Shown here one piece after another: positions 27,239 through 34,560 of a stretch of DNA of 64,000 bases. Within the stretch, counting starts at the first letter, position 1, and each line of letters starts with the position of its first letter. Both the position numbers and the translations under genes were made by a program. The DNA is from Bacteroidota bacterium. Lineage in GTDB: Bacteria > Bacteroidota > Bacteroidia > Cytophagales > Cyclobacteriaceae. The stretch is taken from contig JAFDYU010000008.1 of NCBI GenBank assembly GCA_018267285.1, positions 186,001-250,000 on the forward strand, read 5' to 3'. The notes under the pieces are model-generated. The model had not been told where the DNA came from. It made no database searches and saw only the letters and a list, made by a program, of their open reading frames with translations.

Positions 27239-28303
27239 CTATTTTAATGGTTTGCTGGGCACATAGCCCAGGGGCAATAGTTCGCAGATAACGCCTTCGG
27301 TAATGCCGAAATAACCACCAAATAGGATGTCATGAAAATCTTCATAATACCCGTTGTCGTAAATCTTGATAGGTTTACCGGTTAACTTAATTAGAGAAAG
27401 TTGATTTGAAGGTAGGGTACTTGAATTGGGCCGAAGTGTGATTCCATCAGTTGATATGATTTCAGGTCGTTCCTTAGTGAAACGAACTCTGAGTAAACCA
27501 TTGTAAGAGAGCGCTCCATTGGAGAAATTTTCACCGTCTGAAAGAACCCTGCCGTTTTCGTCTTGAACTATAAAACTACTTTGCTTAAGCGAGTTGTGTT
27601 TTGCGGCTTGCAAAAAATGTCTTACTGACCCATAATAAGCCCGATCGCGTTCTTTGCTCCATTTTATTTTTTGTTTGGCACTTTGGGGAGTAAGTTCTTC
27701 AAATCTGGGCACTCCCGAAAACAGTTGTGTGTTCAATTGAAAATCAACTACAAATTCTTTTAACTCATAAAATACTTTGTAGCCCAGGGCCCGGTTTTCA
27801 ACTTCAATGGGTTTATCGGCATAGACAAATAATTTATTGTCTTCCTTATAGGCTACAATATCTTTGCGGTTCAGGATTTTGCAGCGAGCCGCATTTTTGG
27901 TTTGACCGAGAAACAATTTTTGAAACATAGTATAACCAAAGTTATTGTTCTTGAGCTTGCGTGCTTTTACAACCACGGAATCCAAAAGGGCAATATTCTG
28001 ATTAAGCTGAACTGTGAAATTGTTTATAGGTGTGCCCGTGAAATTTATGGCATGTGAGTACGATTGGTACCCCAACATGGAAACCGTAAGATCGTATTTT
28101 CCTTGAGGAATATTTGTAAGGGTGAAAGTGCCGTCTTCGTTAGCCGACACCCCGATGGTGGTCTGTGCTAGATAGACTGCAGCACCAGGTAACGACTCTT
28201 TTGTTTTGGCATCAATCACTTTGCCGGAAATAGACGAAACAGTTTGCGCATACCCATAAAGATGAATGAAAAGTATAATGGCAAAAAGAAACTTGCTTTT
28301 CAT
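27239..28303 (-). CDS. secreted CarboxypepD_reg-like domain protein
   Basis: A 354-residue envelope protein. After a signal peptide (IILFIHLYGYAQ) comes a carboxypeptidase-regulatory-like beta-sandwich (about 20-105: ISGKVIDAKTKESLPGAAVY, GKYDLTVSMLGYQSY), as found at the N-terminus of SusC/TonB-dependent receptors, but no receptor barrel follows. The rest is a Bacteroidota family of unknown function. I start at ATG 28303 because the 15-bp-longer form would need a TTG that overlaps the upstream stop. It is in an operon with the following feature. Confidence 0.8.
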   Translation of the reverse strand: MKSKFLFAIILFIHLYGYAQTVSSISGKVIDAKTKESLPGAAVYLAQTTIGVSANEDGTFTLTNIPQGKYDLTVSMLGYQSYSHAINFTGTPINNFTVQLNQNIALLDSVVVKARKLKNNNFGYTMFQKLFLGQTKNAARCKILNRKDIVAYKEDNKLFVYADKPIEVENRALGYKVFYELKEFVVDFQLNTQLFSGVPRFEELTPQSAKQKIKWSKERDRAYYGSVRHFLQAAKHNSLKQSSFIVQDENGRVLSDGENFSNGALSYNGLLRVRFTKERPEIISTDGITLRPNSSTLPSNQLSLIKLTGKPIKIYDNGYYEDFHDILFGGYFGITEGVICELLPLGYVPSKPLK

Positions 28304-28314
28304 TGGACTACTTT

Positions 28315-28836
28315 TCAAAAAGTCTGCTGAATTTCTTTTTTTAACTCCGTAAGCGCATGCCCAATGGGGTCGGTTTTTCGCTCCATCACCATTTCAAATA
28401 TCTTTTTAGCGAGGTCTATGCCCATGGCCTCCGTGCTCATCTGTTGAGCCGATTCATTGATTAAGAGAATAAGATCTTCTTTGGCGTTGCGCACCTGGTT
28501 CCAGACTTCTTCCGTCATGTACACCTGTTGCGATACATTGTGGTTGTATTCGTTGCGAATTTCATCCAGCAGTATTTTTTGAAAATCGCGTGCGGCAAAG
28601 GCAGGATTATTCAATCGAATCAGTAAATTTTGCGGAGAAAGACGTTCGAGTAAAAGCGTGATGCGCTCGTAGGCCTGCAAGCGGGCGGGTAAAACAGTCT
28701 CAATGCTGCGCGAGCGCACTTCAAACTTTTTAAGTTCTATTTCGCGTGCAATAAAGGCGCGCACCATCAGGTAAACGGCATACAGCACCACCGAAGCCGG
28801 AACGAGTATTTTGATAAATTCAATGAGTGCATCCAT
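28315..28836 (-). CDS. membrane-anchored helical protein (DUF7935-like)
   Basis: A 173-residue protein with one N-terminal transmembrane helix (ILVPASVVLYAVYLMVRAF) and a long helical cytoplasmic part containing LPARLQAYERITLLLERLSP and LLDEIRNEYNHNVSQQVYM. This is a conserved Bacteroidota family that I associate with DUF7935; function unknown. The start ATG at 28836 is preferred over an upstream in-frame ATG because it places the helix right at the N-terminus. The next gene starts 11 bp downstream. Confidence 0.7.
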   Translation of the reverse strand: MDALIEFIKILVPASVVLYAVYLMVRAFIAREIELKKFEVRSRSIETVLPARLQAYERITLLLERLSPQNLLIRLNNPAFAARDFQKILLDEIRNEYNHNVSQQVYMTEEVWNQVRNAKEDLILLINESAQQMSTEAMGIDLAKKIFEMVMERKTDPIGHALTELKKEIQQTF

Positions 28837-28902
28837 AAAATATATTTGCACGAAAATTAACTATTTTTAATTGACCTTTGTTTTTCTAAAGGCTTCAATT
28901 TT

Positions 28903-29232
28903 ATGTTTGATTCTTTACAACCTGTTGTTGTTACCCCCAGGGCGGCTGCCGAGGCAACGAAAATAATGCAAACTAAAAATATCCCAAAAGAGTATGGGCT
29001 ACGTCTCGGTGTGCGCGGAGGCCACGGATGTGGTGGTGTTTCGTTTGTAATTGGGTTCGATAAACAAACGCCATCCGATATTTCGTACCGCATGGAAGAC
29101 ATCACGGTTTTAATCGATAAAAAACATACGATGTTCCTCATCGGCAAAGCCGTAGATTTTTATGAGGGTGCAGATGCAAAGGGTTTTTTGTTTGTAGAAC
29201 AAGAAGCGATTGCCCGGGGCGGGCATCTTTGA
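28903..29232 (+). CDS. HesB/IscA-like iron-sulfur assembly protein lacking the C-terminal CxC
   Basis: A 109-residue A-type carrier homologue: VTPRAAAEATKIM start, YGLRLGVRGGHGCGGVSFVI with the first cysteine, and a normal beta core ending GFLFVEQ. Classic IscA/ErpA end in a CGCG-like motif that supplies two more cluster ligands; here the protein ends EAIARGGHL without any cysteine. Some Bacteroidota relatives may naturally lack it. The last nine codons, including the stop, lie inside a perfect 29-bp repeat whose second copy is 2 kb downstream, so the 3' end may have been altered by an insertion. Confidence 0.8.
   Translation: MFDSLQPVVVTPRAAAEATKIMQTKNIPKEYGLRLGVRGGHGCGGVSFVIGFDKQTPSDISYRMEDITVLIDKKHTMFLIGKAVDFYEGADAKGFLFVEQEAIARGGHL
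29204..29232 (+). repeat. 29-bp direct repeat, left copy
   Basis: The 29 bases from AAGCGATTGCCCGGGG to ATCTTTGA recur without mismatch at 31209-31237. This copy encodes the C-terminal residues AIARGGHL and the stop codon of the HesB-like gene. The core GCCCG-GGG-CGGGC is a small hairpin. It may be an attachment core or target duplication for the 2-kb insert, or a duplicated terminator. Confidence 0.9.
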
Positions 29233-29283
29233 AATTGAAAAATTTCTTTTAGTTTAGCACCAACAAACTAAACCCAACAATCC

Positions 29284-30684
29284 GTGAAAAAAATTCTTAC
29301 CCCCCCCGCAATTTTGCTGCTCTTGTTCGCACTCTCCTGCACCGACCCAGTGCGTGAGCTAAAGCCAACCAACACAACACAAATAGAACTAAGCGAAGCC
29401 CAACAACATTTTGCCTTGGAGCTTACCAACAGCAAAGCCACCCAAACCCTTGCCTACAAAAAAGGCTTCGACAGGCGAACACTAATCAAGTCGGCCGTAT
29501 GGAGCAAAGCCTACCACCAGACCCTGTCTTTTGGCGATGCCCTCATCGTGCCCACCTCGTTCGAACAAGAACTGTTCTACCAACCCAACCAAAATGTGAG
29601 CCTACCCATCAGCGCGCTCACGTACCTTATGTTTTACAAAGGCCACAAGAACAAAGTACACCTCGAGGTAATCACCGCGGTGCCAAGCTTCGATGCGGCC
29701 GACTCGGCCTCGGGCCAGTTGTTTAAAGGGATGGTGCTTGCCGAAATATGGAACGGGGATTTTGTTAAAGGGTATGTATATAAGGAAGGAAAAACCTACA
29801 GCGTAGATCAACTTGAAGGTGAACCGCAACAAAATGCAATGATGGCGTTTACCATGTGCGCCCCCTGGTACTCATGCGTTTCATCTGGGGGGGCAGATAC
29901 AGATACAGAGTGCCACTATAGTGGCGAGGATTGCGTGAACGTTTATGTGGATGAAGGCAACGGTGGTGGAGACGGTGGAATAGGAGCCAACCCCACCCTC
30001 CCGGTAAACGATGGACCCATGCCGGGCGGTGGTGGCGCGCCTACGGGTAAGGATTATGGCGATGTGGCGAAGAATACAAATTTAGTTGTAAATGCTCCGA
30101 GTCCGGATGAAATAATATCTGATATAAATCAATATCTGATATGTTTTAACCTGAACTTAGAAGCAAAGATTACTATTTATGTGGAACAGCCTACACGCAA
30201 TAGCCGTGATACATGGTCTGGTTCTCCGTTAGATCCTGAGGTAGGGCATACATTTGTTTCCATTCAACAAGGTGAAATAACAAGAATGTTTGGTTACTAC
30301 CCAATTGGAGGCGTAAACCCATGTGCAAAAACTCCATCTGCTACTAGCGGTTTATATGATGATGGTGGCCACGCTTATGATGTTAAAATTGAAATTAAGG
30401 CCTCGGCTTCACAGCTAGCAAATGTTATAACAGTAGTAAAAAAAAGAAACCCAACATATAATTTGGATTCTTATAACTGTACTGATTTCGGAATGGCAGT
30501 CAGTAAAGCTGCTGGCTACGTATTACCTGATACAAGTGGATCATGGACTTGTGGAGGTGGCAGCAATCCAGGTGACTTGGGGGAAGATATTAGAAACCTA
30601 TCTTCAAACCAAAATGTTACTGTTACAAAATATAGCGGGGTCAGTCCACAAAATACCGGATCATGCATTACAGGCAATAAATAG
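29284..30684 (+). CDS. modular lipoprotein with C-terminal permuted papain-like, toxin-like domain
   Basis: A 466-residue protein starting at GTG 29284. A lipobox (LFALSC, Cys19) predicts membrane anchoring. Residues about 30-200 form a lineage-type domain, followed by a Cys-containing segment and a Gly/Pro-rich linker (about 224-255). From about residue 258 the DNA turns visibly AT-rich and encodes a domain with GHTFVSIQ (His322), MFGYYPIGG and SYNCTDFGMAV (Cys399). His before Cys in this spacing fits a permuted NlpC/papain-like fold, as in LRAT-type amidases and several polymorphic toxins. Toxin function is inference; it could be an ordinary surface hydrolase. Confidence 0.65.
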   Translation: MKKILTPPAILLLLFALSCTDPVRELKPTNTTQIELSEAQQHFALELTNSKATQTLAYKKGFDRRTLIKSAVWSKAYHQTLSFGDALIVPTSFEQELFYQPNQNVSLPISALTYLMFYKGHKNKVHLEVITAVPSFDAADSASGQLFKGMVLAEIWNGDFVKGYVYKEGKTYSVDQLEGEPQQNAMMAFTMCAPWYSCVSSGGADTDTECHYSGEDCVNVYVDEGNGGGDGGIGANPTLPVNDGPMPGGGGAPTGKDYGDVAKNTNLVVNAPSPDEIISDINQYLICFNLNLEAKITIYVEQPTRNSRDTWSGSPLDPEVGHTFVSIQQGEITRMFGYYPIGGVNPCAKTPSATSGLYDDGGHAYDVKIEIKASASQLANVITVVKKRNPTYNLDSYNCTDFGMAVSKAAGYVLPDTSGSWTCGGGSNPGDLGEDIRNLSSNQNVTVTKYSGVSPQNTGSCITGNK

Positions 30685-30691
30685 TAAGGCC

Positions 30692-31132
30692 ATGAAATCA
30701 TTATTAATCATTGTTTCAATTTTATTGACTCCACATGCATCCGAGATACAACAAGTAGATGAAAGGGAAAGATTGAAACTTCTATCTGATTTCGTCACAT
30801 CATTAAGAAATTCAAAAATTTCTATAAATGAAATTGATTTTAAATTTTTGCCTCCAAGTGCGTTTCAGGATAAGACAGACTTAAAGTTACGACTATTAAA
30901 CGAGCTTCGCACAGAAATTCAAAAAAGTGATTCTCTCAATATTGTCAACTATCCTAAAGCAGATAAAGAACTGGCTGAATCTTTTGAAGATAGCCCAATT
31001 TATCACGATAATTTATTTTTCATTTTTAATAAAAATATTTTCATCACTTCTGTCTTGATTTCTGACGGTAAGATCATTTCTATTTCAAGCATTAGAAAAA
31101 GTGGGCACAGGCATTTGGTTTTGTTAAATTAA
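30692..31132 (+). CDS. small secreted protein, candidate immunity partner
   Basis: A 146-residue protein starting with a signal-like stretch (MKSLLIIVSILLTPHASE), then a charged helical region and a beta-rich C-terminus ending GHRHLVLLN. It starts 7 bp after the modular lipoprotein and shares its AT-rich composition, so the two are probably co-transcribed and were acquired together. No family recognised. Its size and position fit an immunity protein for a C-terminal toxin domain, but there is no direct motif evidence. The frame is open further upstream, but that part overlaps the preceding gene. Confidence 0.6.
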   Translation: MKSLLIIVSILLTPHASEIQQVDERERLKLLSDFVTSLRNSKISINEIDFKFLPPSAFQDKTDLKLRLLNELRTEIQKSDSLNIVNYPKADKELAESFEDSPIYHDNLFFIFNKNIFITSVLISDGKIISISSIRKSGHRHLVLLN

Positions 31133-31160
31133 ATTAATGAAGTCGAGATTGGATACTTTA

Positions 31161-31204
31161 GTGCCTGTCAGCTCTTCCGAACAGTCGAAAGACCTGACGG
31201 GCAC
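31161..31204. repeat. palindromic element GTGCCTGTCAG / CTGACGGGCAC
   Basis: GTGCCTGTCAG at 31161-31171 pairs with CTGACGGGCAC (ending 31204) around a core containing GTCGAAAGAC. Related words (TGTCAGG, GGTCGAAAGACC, GGCAC) make up the element at 49911-49979, so this is an interspersed repeat family. It lies at the right end of the 2-kb insert. Confidence 0.6.
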
Positions 31205-31208
31205 ATAA

Positions 31209-31237
31209 AAGCGATTGCCCGGGGCGGGCATCTTTGA
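31209..31237 (+). repeat. 29-bp direct repeat, right copy
   Basis: Perfect second copy of 29204-29232, lying between the candidate immunity gene and the 3' end of the TerB gene. It is not part of a gene here. Start-to-start distance of the two copies is 2005 bp. Confidence 0.9.
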
Positions 31238-31253
31238 GATTTATTGGGCTGCG

Positions 31254-31688
31254 TCAGCTTGGTTTTTTCTTGTCGTCAACTTTAACTCCAAAAGACAGAA
31301 ACTCTCTGCCGTGAAGGATTTTGTTGAGCTCCTTTTGGGTTTTCATAATCTGATCAAGCGAAAGCCCCAGTTCGTTGCTGTAAATTTTATAGATGAGCGC
31401 CCATTCTTCTTTGTCCATAAAACCATCGGAATTGGCGATTACGCACATCCACGAAATGCTGCGAACTTGCTTTAAAGTATCGAGTGTTTTTAGGCCCCGG
31501 ATACAGTCGTTGTACAGGAGTGCCTTATCTTTTGTTTTGAAATTTTCGACTGCAGTTTCAAACTTACGTTCGTCAAACCCCTCGGCTACAATCATTTTCT
31601 TGCCGAGCAGTAACTCTTTTTCGTTTACACGGCCATCCGCGCAAATAAGCAGGTAATACAGGCCGGTAATGGTTTCCAGATAATCCAT
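31254..31688 (-). CDS. TerB-like domain protein
   Basis: A 144-residue all-helical protein of the TerB/DjlA-like fold: ETITGLYYLLICADGRVNEK with the acidic ADGRVNEKE loop, and the second half SWMCVIANSDGFMDKEE with another acidic loop, typical of the twin metal-binding sites of TerB. Cytoplasmic. Tellurite resistance is only the name of the family; the role here is unknown. It converges with the inserted cassette, the right 29-bp repeat lying 16 bp beyond its stop. Confidence 0.75.
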   Translation of the reverse strand: MDYLETITGLYYLLICADGRVNEKELLLGKKMIVAEGFDERKFETAVENFKTKDKALLYNDCIRGLKTLDTLKQVRSISWMCVIANSDGFMDKEEWALIYKIYSNELGLSLDQIMKTQKELNKILHGREFLSFGVKVDDKKKPS

Positions 31689-31756
31689 CAGATTTAGGCT
31701 AACTATTGACGGGGCGAAGTTAACAAATAAGGGATTTAAGAATTATAACGGGCCAA

Positions 31757-32125
31757 CTATTTTCTAAGCCTATGCCGGTTCACCACCACGCTCGCTTTTT
31801 TGCACACCCCACCAATGGGCGGATTGAATTTTGATATTTTTACTTCTACCTGAGAGGCTGCCGAAAAACTTTTCAAAACTTTTTCGGCTATGGTATGGCC
31901 AACGGTTTCCAATAGTTTTGAAGGAATTTCCATCTCTTTTTTTACGAGCGCATACAAATCCTCGTAATTGATGGTGCCGGCCAGGTCATCTTGAAAGGCC
32001 GAGTCCTGAATTTCCGTTTCTACAATAACATCAACCTCAAATTTATTTCCCGAAGACCGTTCGTGTGGGTACACCCCATGGTAGGCGTGAAACTCAAGCC
32101 CTTCGAGTGCTATTTTTCCGGTCAT
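31757..32125 (-). CDS. folB: dihydroneopterin aldolase
   Basis: Converts 7,8-dihydroneopterin to 6-hydroxymethyl-dihydropterin and glycolaldehyde in folate synthesis. The 122-residue length is normal; EFHAYHGVYPHER contains the substrate-binding Glu and VKISKFNPPIGG the catalytic lysine. Its ATG overlaps the stop of the DivIVA-like gene (ATGA), so the two are translationally coupled. Confidence 0.95.
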   Translation of the reverse strand: MTGKIALEGLEFHAYHGVYPHERSSGNKFEVDVIVETEIQDSAFQDDLAGTINYEDLYALVKKEMEIPSKLLETVGHTIAEKVLKSFSAASQVEVKISKFNPPIGGVCKKASVVVNRHRLRK

Positions 32126-32847
32126 TGAATGTCGTCAAAGAACGAACGCTGTGTTTTCATGGCTTCGGCCATGGATGGCTTGGCTTCCGGTTCTTTTGTT
32201 GAGCTTTGGTCGCTTGTGCCGTTGGTAGAACCCGATTTTTTTAATTCCACTTCAATTTCGGCATTTGGGAAAAGCGACTTTTTGGTTTCGCGTTTAGCCA
32301 GTGCAAGATGTTGATCCGGGTCGAATTCGCGCGTAGCGGTTTTTGCACGCTCCACACGGTCTATGGTTTCGTGGGCAATCCGTTTTAAGTCGGCCAGTAA
32401 ATTTTCTTTGTGCAATTCCAGATTTTTGTAGTGTTGCCCCAGCGTTTTCAGGCGCTCTTCCATGTCGGCCAGCATTTGCTTAGAAATGGCTTCGGCTTCT
32501 TCAATGGTATTTTTGGCGCGCGTCTTTGCTTCGTTGATGAGCGCATCGGCATTCAATTGGTTTTCGCGCAAAATCAATTCGGCAGTTTTGTTGGCCTGTT
32601 CAATTACGTTGGCACCGGTGTCTTCGGCTGTTTTTAGTGTTTTAAAGAGCGAACTCTCCACCTCCCGAAGTTTGCCTACTTCTTTTTCGGTGGCTTCCAG
32701 CTTAATGCGCATTTCTTTGCTCTCGTCCAGGGTGCGTTCCCATTCTTGCGAAAGCGATTGCAAAAAGGCATTTACTTCGTCTTTATCGTAGCCGCGCAGT
32801 ACTTTTTCAAAGGCTTTGTGGCGAATTTCGAGTGGCGTGATTTTCAT
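32122..32847 (-). CDS. DivIVA domain-containing protein
   Basis: A 241-residue coiled-coil protein. The N-terminus MKITPLEIRHKAFEKVLRGY followed by DKDEVNAFLQSL is the classic DivIVA/GpsB membrane-curvature-binding motif; long coiled coils follow to about residue 175 and the tail is disordered. DivIVA proteins localise to poles or septa and organise envelope growth. The ATG at 32847 is chosen because it puts the motif at the N-terminus; a TTG at 32880 adds 11 residues without support. Role in Bacteroidota is not established. Confidence 0.88.
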   Translation of the reverse strand: MKITPLEIRHKAFEKVLRGYDKDEVNAFLQSLSQEWERTLDESKEMRIKLEATEKEVGKLREVESSLFKTLKTAEDTGANVIEQANKTAELILRENQLNADALINEAKTRAKNTIEEAEAISKQMLADMEERLKTLGQHYKNLELHKENLLADLKRIAHETIDRVERAKTATREFDPDQHLALAKRETKKSLFPNAEIEVELKKSGSTNGTSDQSSTKEPEAKPSMAEAMKTQRSFFDDIQ

Positions 32848-32941
32848 GACATTCAAATTTTTAAGTTTAAAAAATGACAAACTCTAAGTTTAAAAAATTT
32901 CAGGCTTCGGCTAATAGCTTAACGGCCTGCTGGATAACCTA

Positions 32942-33856
32942 TTACAAAAATAGTAAATCCCAGGCAGAAATGGTACGGTCATCGCTGGCACTTACCAACT
33001 GGTTGTTAAACGGAGTCCAGAGCAGTTTGTTTACCGAAGTGCCGTGCCCGGCATGGCGGCTTTTGTCGATCACTTTTAACAGCTGCCAGTTGCCATAATC
33101 CCACACCTTGATGGACTTATCCATGCTGCACGTGGCAAAGAATTTTGAATCCGGAGAAAAAACAATGTGGTTGATGGCATACAGGTGGGCAGCTATTTCT
33201 TCTACGAGTGTGTAATCTCTCTCGGCACTCCAAACTTTGAGCTTGGCATCGCGCGCACCGCTCAATAGAAATTTACCATCGGGCGAATAGCTCAATGCGA
33301 AAACGGAGTTGTTGTGAGCTTTTATTTTTACCTTCTCTTGAAGCGAATCCAGATCAAAAACCCGGATCTGATGATCGCTGAAACCTACGGCTATTTCTCC
33401 GGCAAACGGGTTAACCGAAACCGAGCGGGCGCTCCGTTCTGAAAGGATAACTTGTTTTTGAATAGACCATTTTTCTATATCCACCACAGTAAGCATGCCG
33501 TTGCCCGAGCAGACAATCAACTTGTTTTGAGAAGACTGTATATCAAAAATGGCTGAGTTGCCCAGTTGAAGCGAGGCGATCTCTTTTTTGTTTTGATAGT
33601 CGATGAGGTGAATTCCGGAATAATTTTGCCCCGCTACCAAATGTCTTTGATGCGCCAGGTGGTGCAGTGCATAGATGGAATGAGGCACACGTGCAATCAG
33701 CTCCCCGTCTGATTTTTCCTGCAAATTCCAGCAAACAACCATGCCGTCTCCGCCAGCCGAAAAAAAAAGATGAGGTTCGTTTCCGGGCTGAAGCGTGTAA
33801 ACACAATCGCGATGCCCCTGAAAAGTGTGCAGCTTGGTAACCTGAATTTTGCTCAC
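32942..33856 (-). CDS. WD40 repeat protein
   Basis: A 304-residue beta-propeller made of about six to seven WD40 repeats. Clear blades end in MVVCWNL, LKVWSAE, IKVWDYG and ISAWDLL, with preceding GH/D motifs such as LSYSPDGKFLLSGARD. No signal peptide is visible, so it is likely a cytoplasmic scaffold for protein complexes. Partner unknown. It diverges from the PPTase gene with a 44-bp gap. Confidence 0.93.
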   Translation of the reverse strand: MSKIQVTKLHTFQGHRDCVYTLQPGNEPHLFFSAGGDGMVVCWNLQEKSDGELIARVPHSIYALHHLAHQRHLVAGQNYSGIHLIDYQNKKEIASLQLGNSAIFDIQSSQNKLIVCSGNGMLTVVDIEKWSIQKQVILSERSARSVSVNPFAGEIAVGFSDHQIRVFDLDSLQEKVKIKAHNNSVFALSYSPDGKFLLSGARDAKLKVWSAERDYTLVEEIAAHLYAINHIVFSPDSKFFATCSMDKSIKVWDYGNWQLLKVIDKSRHAGHGTSVNKLLWTPFNNQLVSASDDRTISAWDLLFL

Positions 33857-33900
33857 GAAGTCGAAAAGAATATTTTTGACAAAGTTAAACTGAATTACGT

Positions 33901-34521
33901 ATGCCGCTGAAAGAATTTAACCAATTGGGGCCGCAACAGGGGTGGGCAATTTGGCGCATCGCAGAAACGGAGCGGCAACTCAGCAACGAAATTATTGGCG
34001 TGCCTCCCGATGAAATTGCGCACGAGAAAAAAAAATTAGAGTGGCTGGCCGCACGCCAACTGGCGCTTGTTCTGTGCAACCACATGGGGTTGCGATTTTT
34101 TGGTATCCGTAAAGATCAATTCGGGAAACCCTTCTTAGAAAAATACCCGCACCAGCTTTCGCTCTCGCATTCGTTTCCCTATGTGGCGGTACAGATCGAT
34201 CACCATCGGTCGGTAGGTATTGATTTGGAGCAGCCCAACGAAAAGTTGTTGCGCATAGCACCGCGGATTTTTTCTCCCATAGAATTGAACGATGCGGGTA
34301 AAGATGTAATCAAGCATACCGTGTATTGGTGTGCCAAAGAAACGATGTACAAAATACATGGAACCGGTGGTTTGCATTTCTCAACACAATTAAATGTAGA
34401 GCCCTTTGTACTGCAGGAAGAAGGGATGCTTACCGGAATCATCTCCGATCAAAAAAAAATAAAAGTTATTTTGGAATACAGAATAGAGCCGGATTATGTA
34501 TTGGTGCGAACTTCGGTATAG
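33901..34521 (+). CDS. 4'-phosphopantetheinyl transferase, Sfp type
   Basis: A 206-residue PPTase that moves phosphopantetheine from CoA to carrier-protein serines. Motifs: LSLSHSFPYVAV, the Mg-binding VGIDLEQ with Asp108, and WCAKETMYK with Glu147 and Lys151. Fatty-acid AcpP (3467) is a likely substrate if no AcpS is encoded elsewhere; secondary-metabolite carriers are an alternative. Cytoplasmic. Confidence 0.92.
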   Translation: MPLKEFNQLGPQQGWAIWRIAETERQLSNEIIGVPPDEIAHEKKKLEWLAARQLALVLCNHMGLRFFGIRKDQFGKPFLEKYPHQLSLSHSFPYVAVQIDHHRSVGIDLEQPNEKLLRIAPRIFSPIELNDAGKDVIKHTVYWCAKETMYKIHGTGGLHFSTQLNVEPFVLQEEGMLTGIISDQKKIKVILEYRIEPDYVLVRTSV

Positions 34522-34560
34522 TCTCAGTTAAATCGTTTATCTTTATCAAAAAATTATTCG

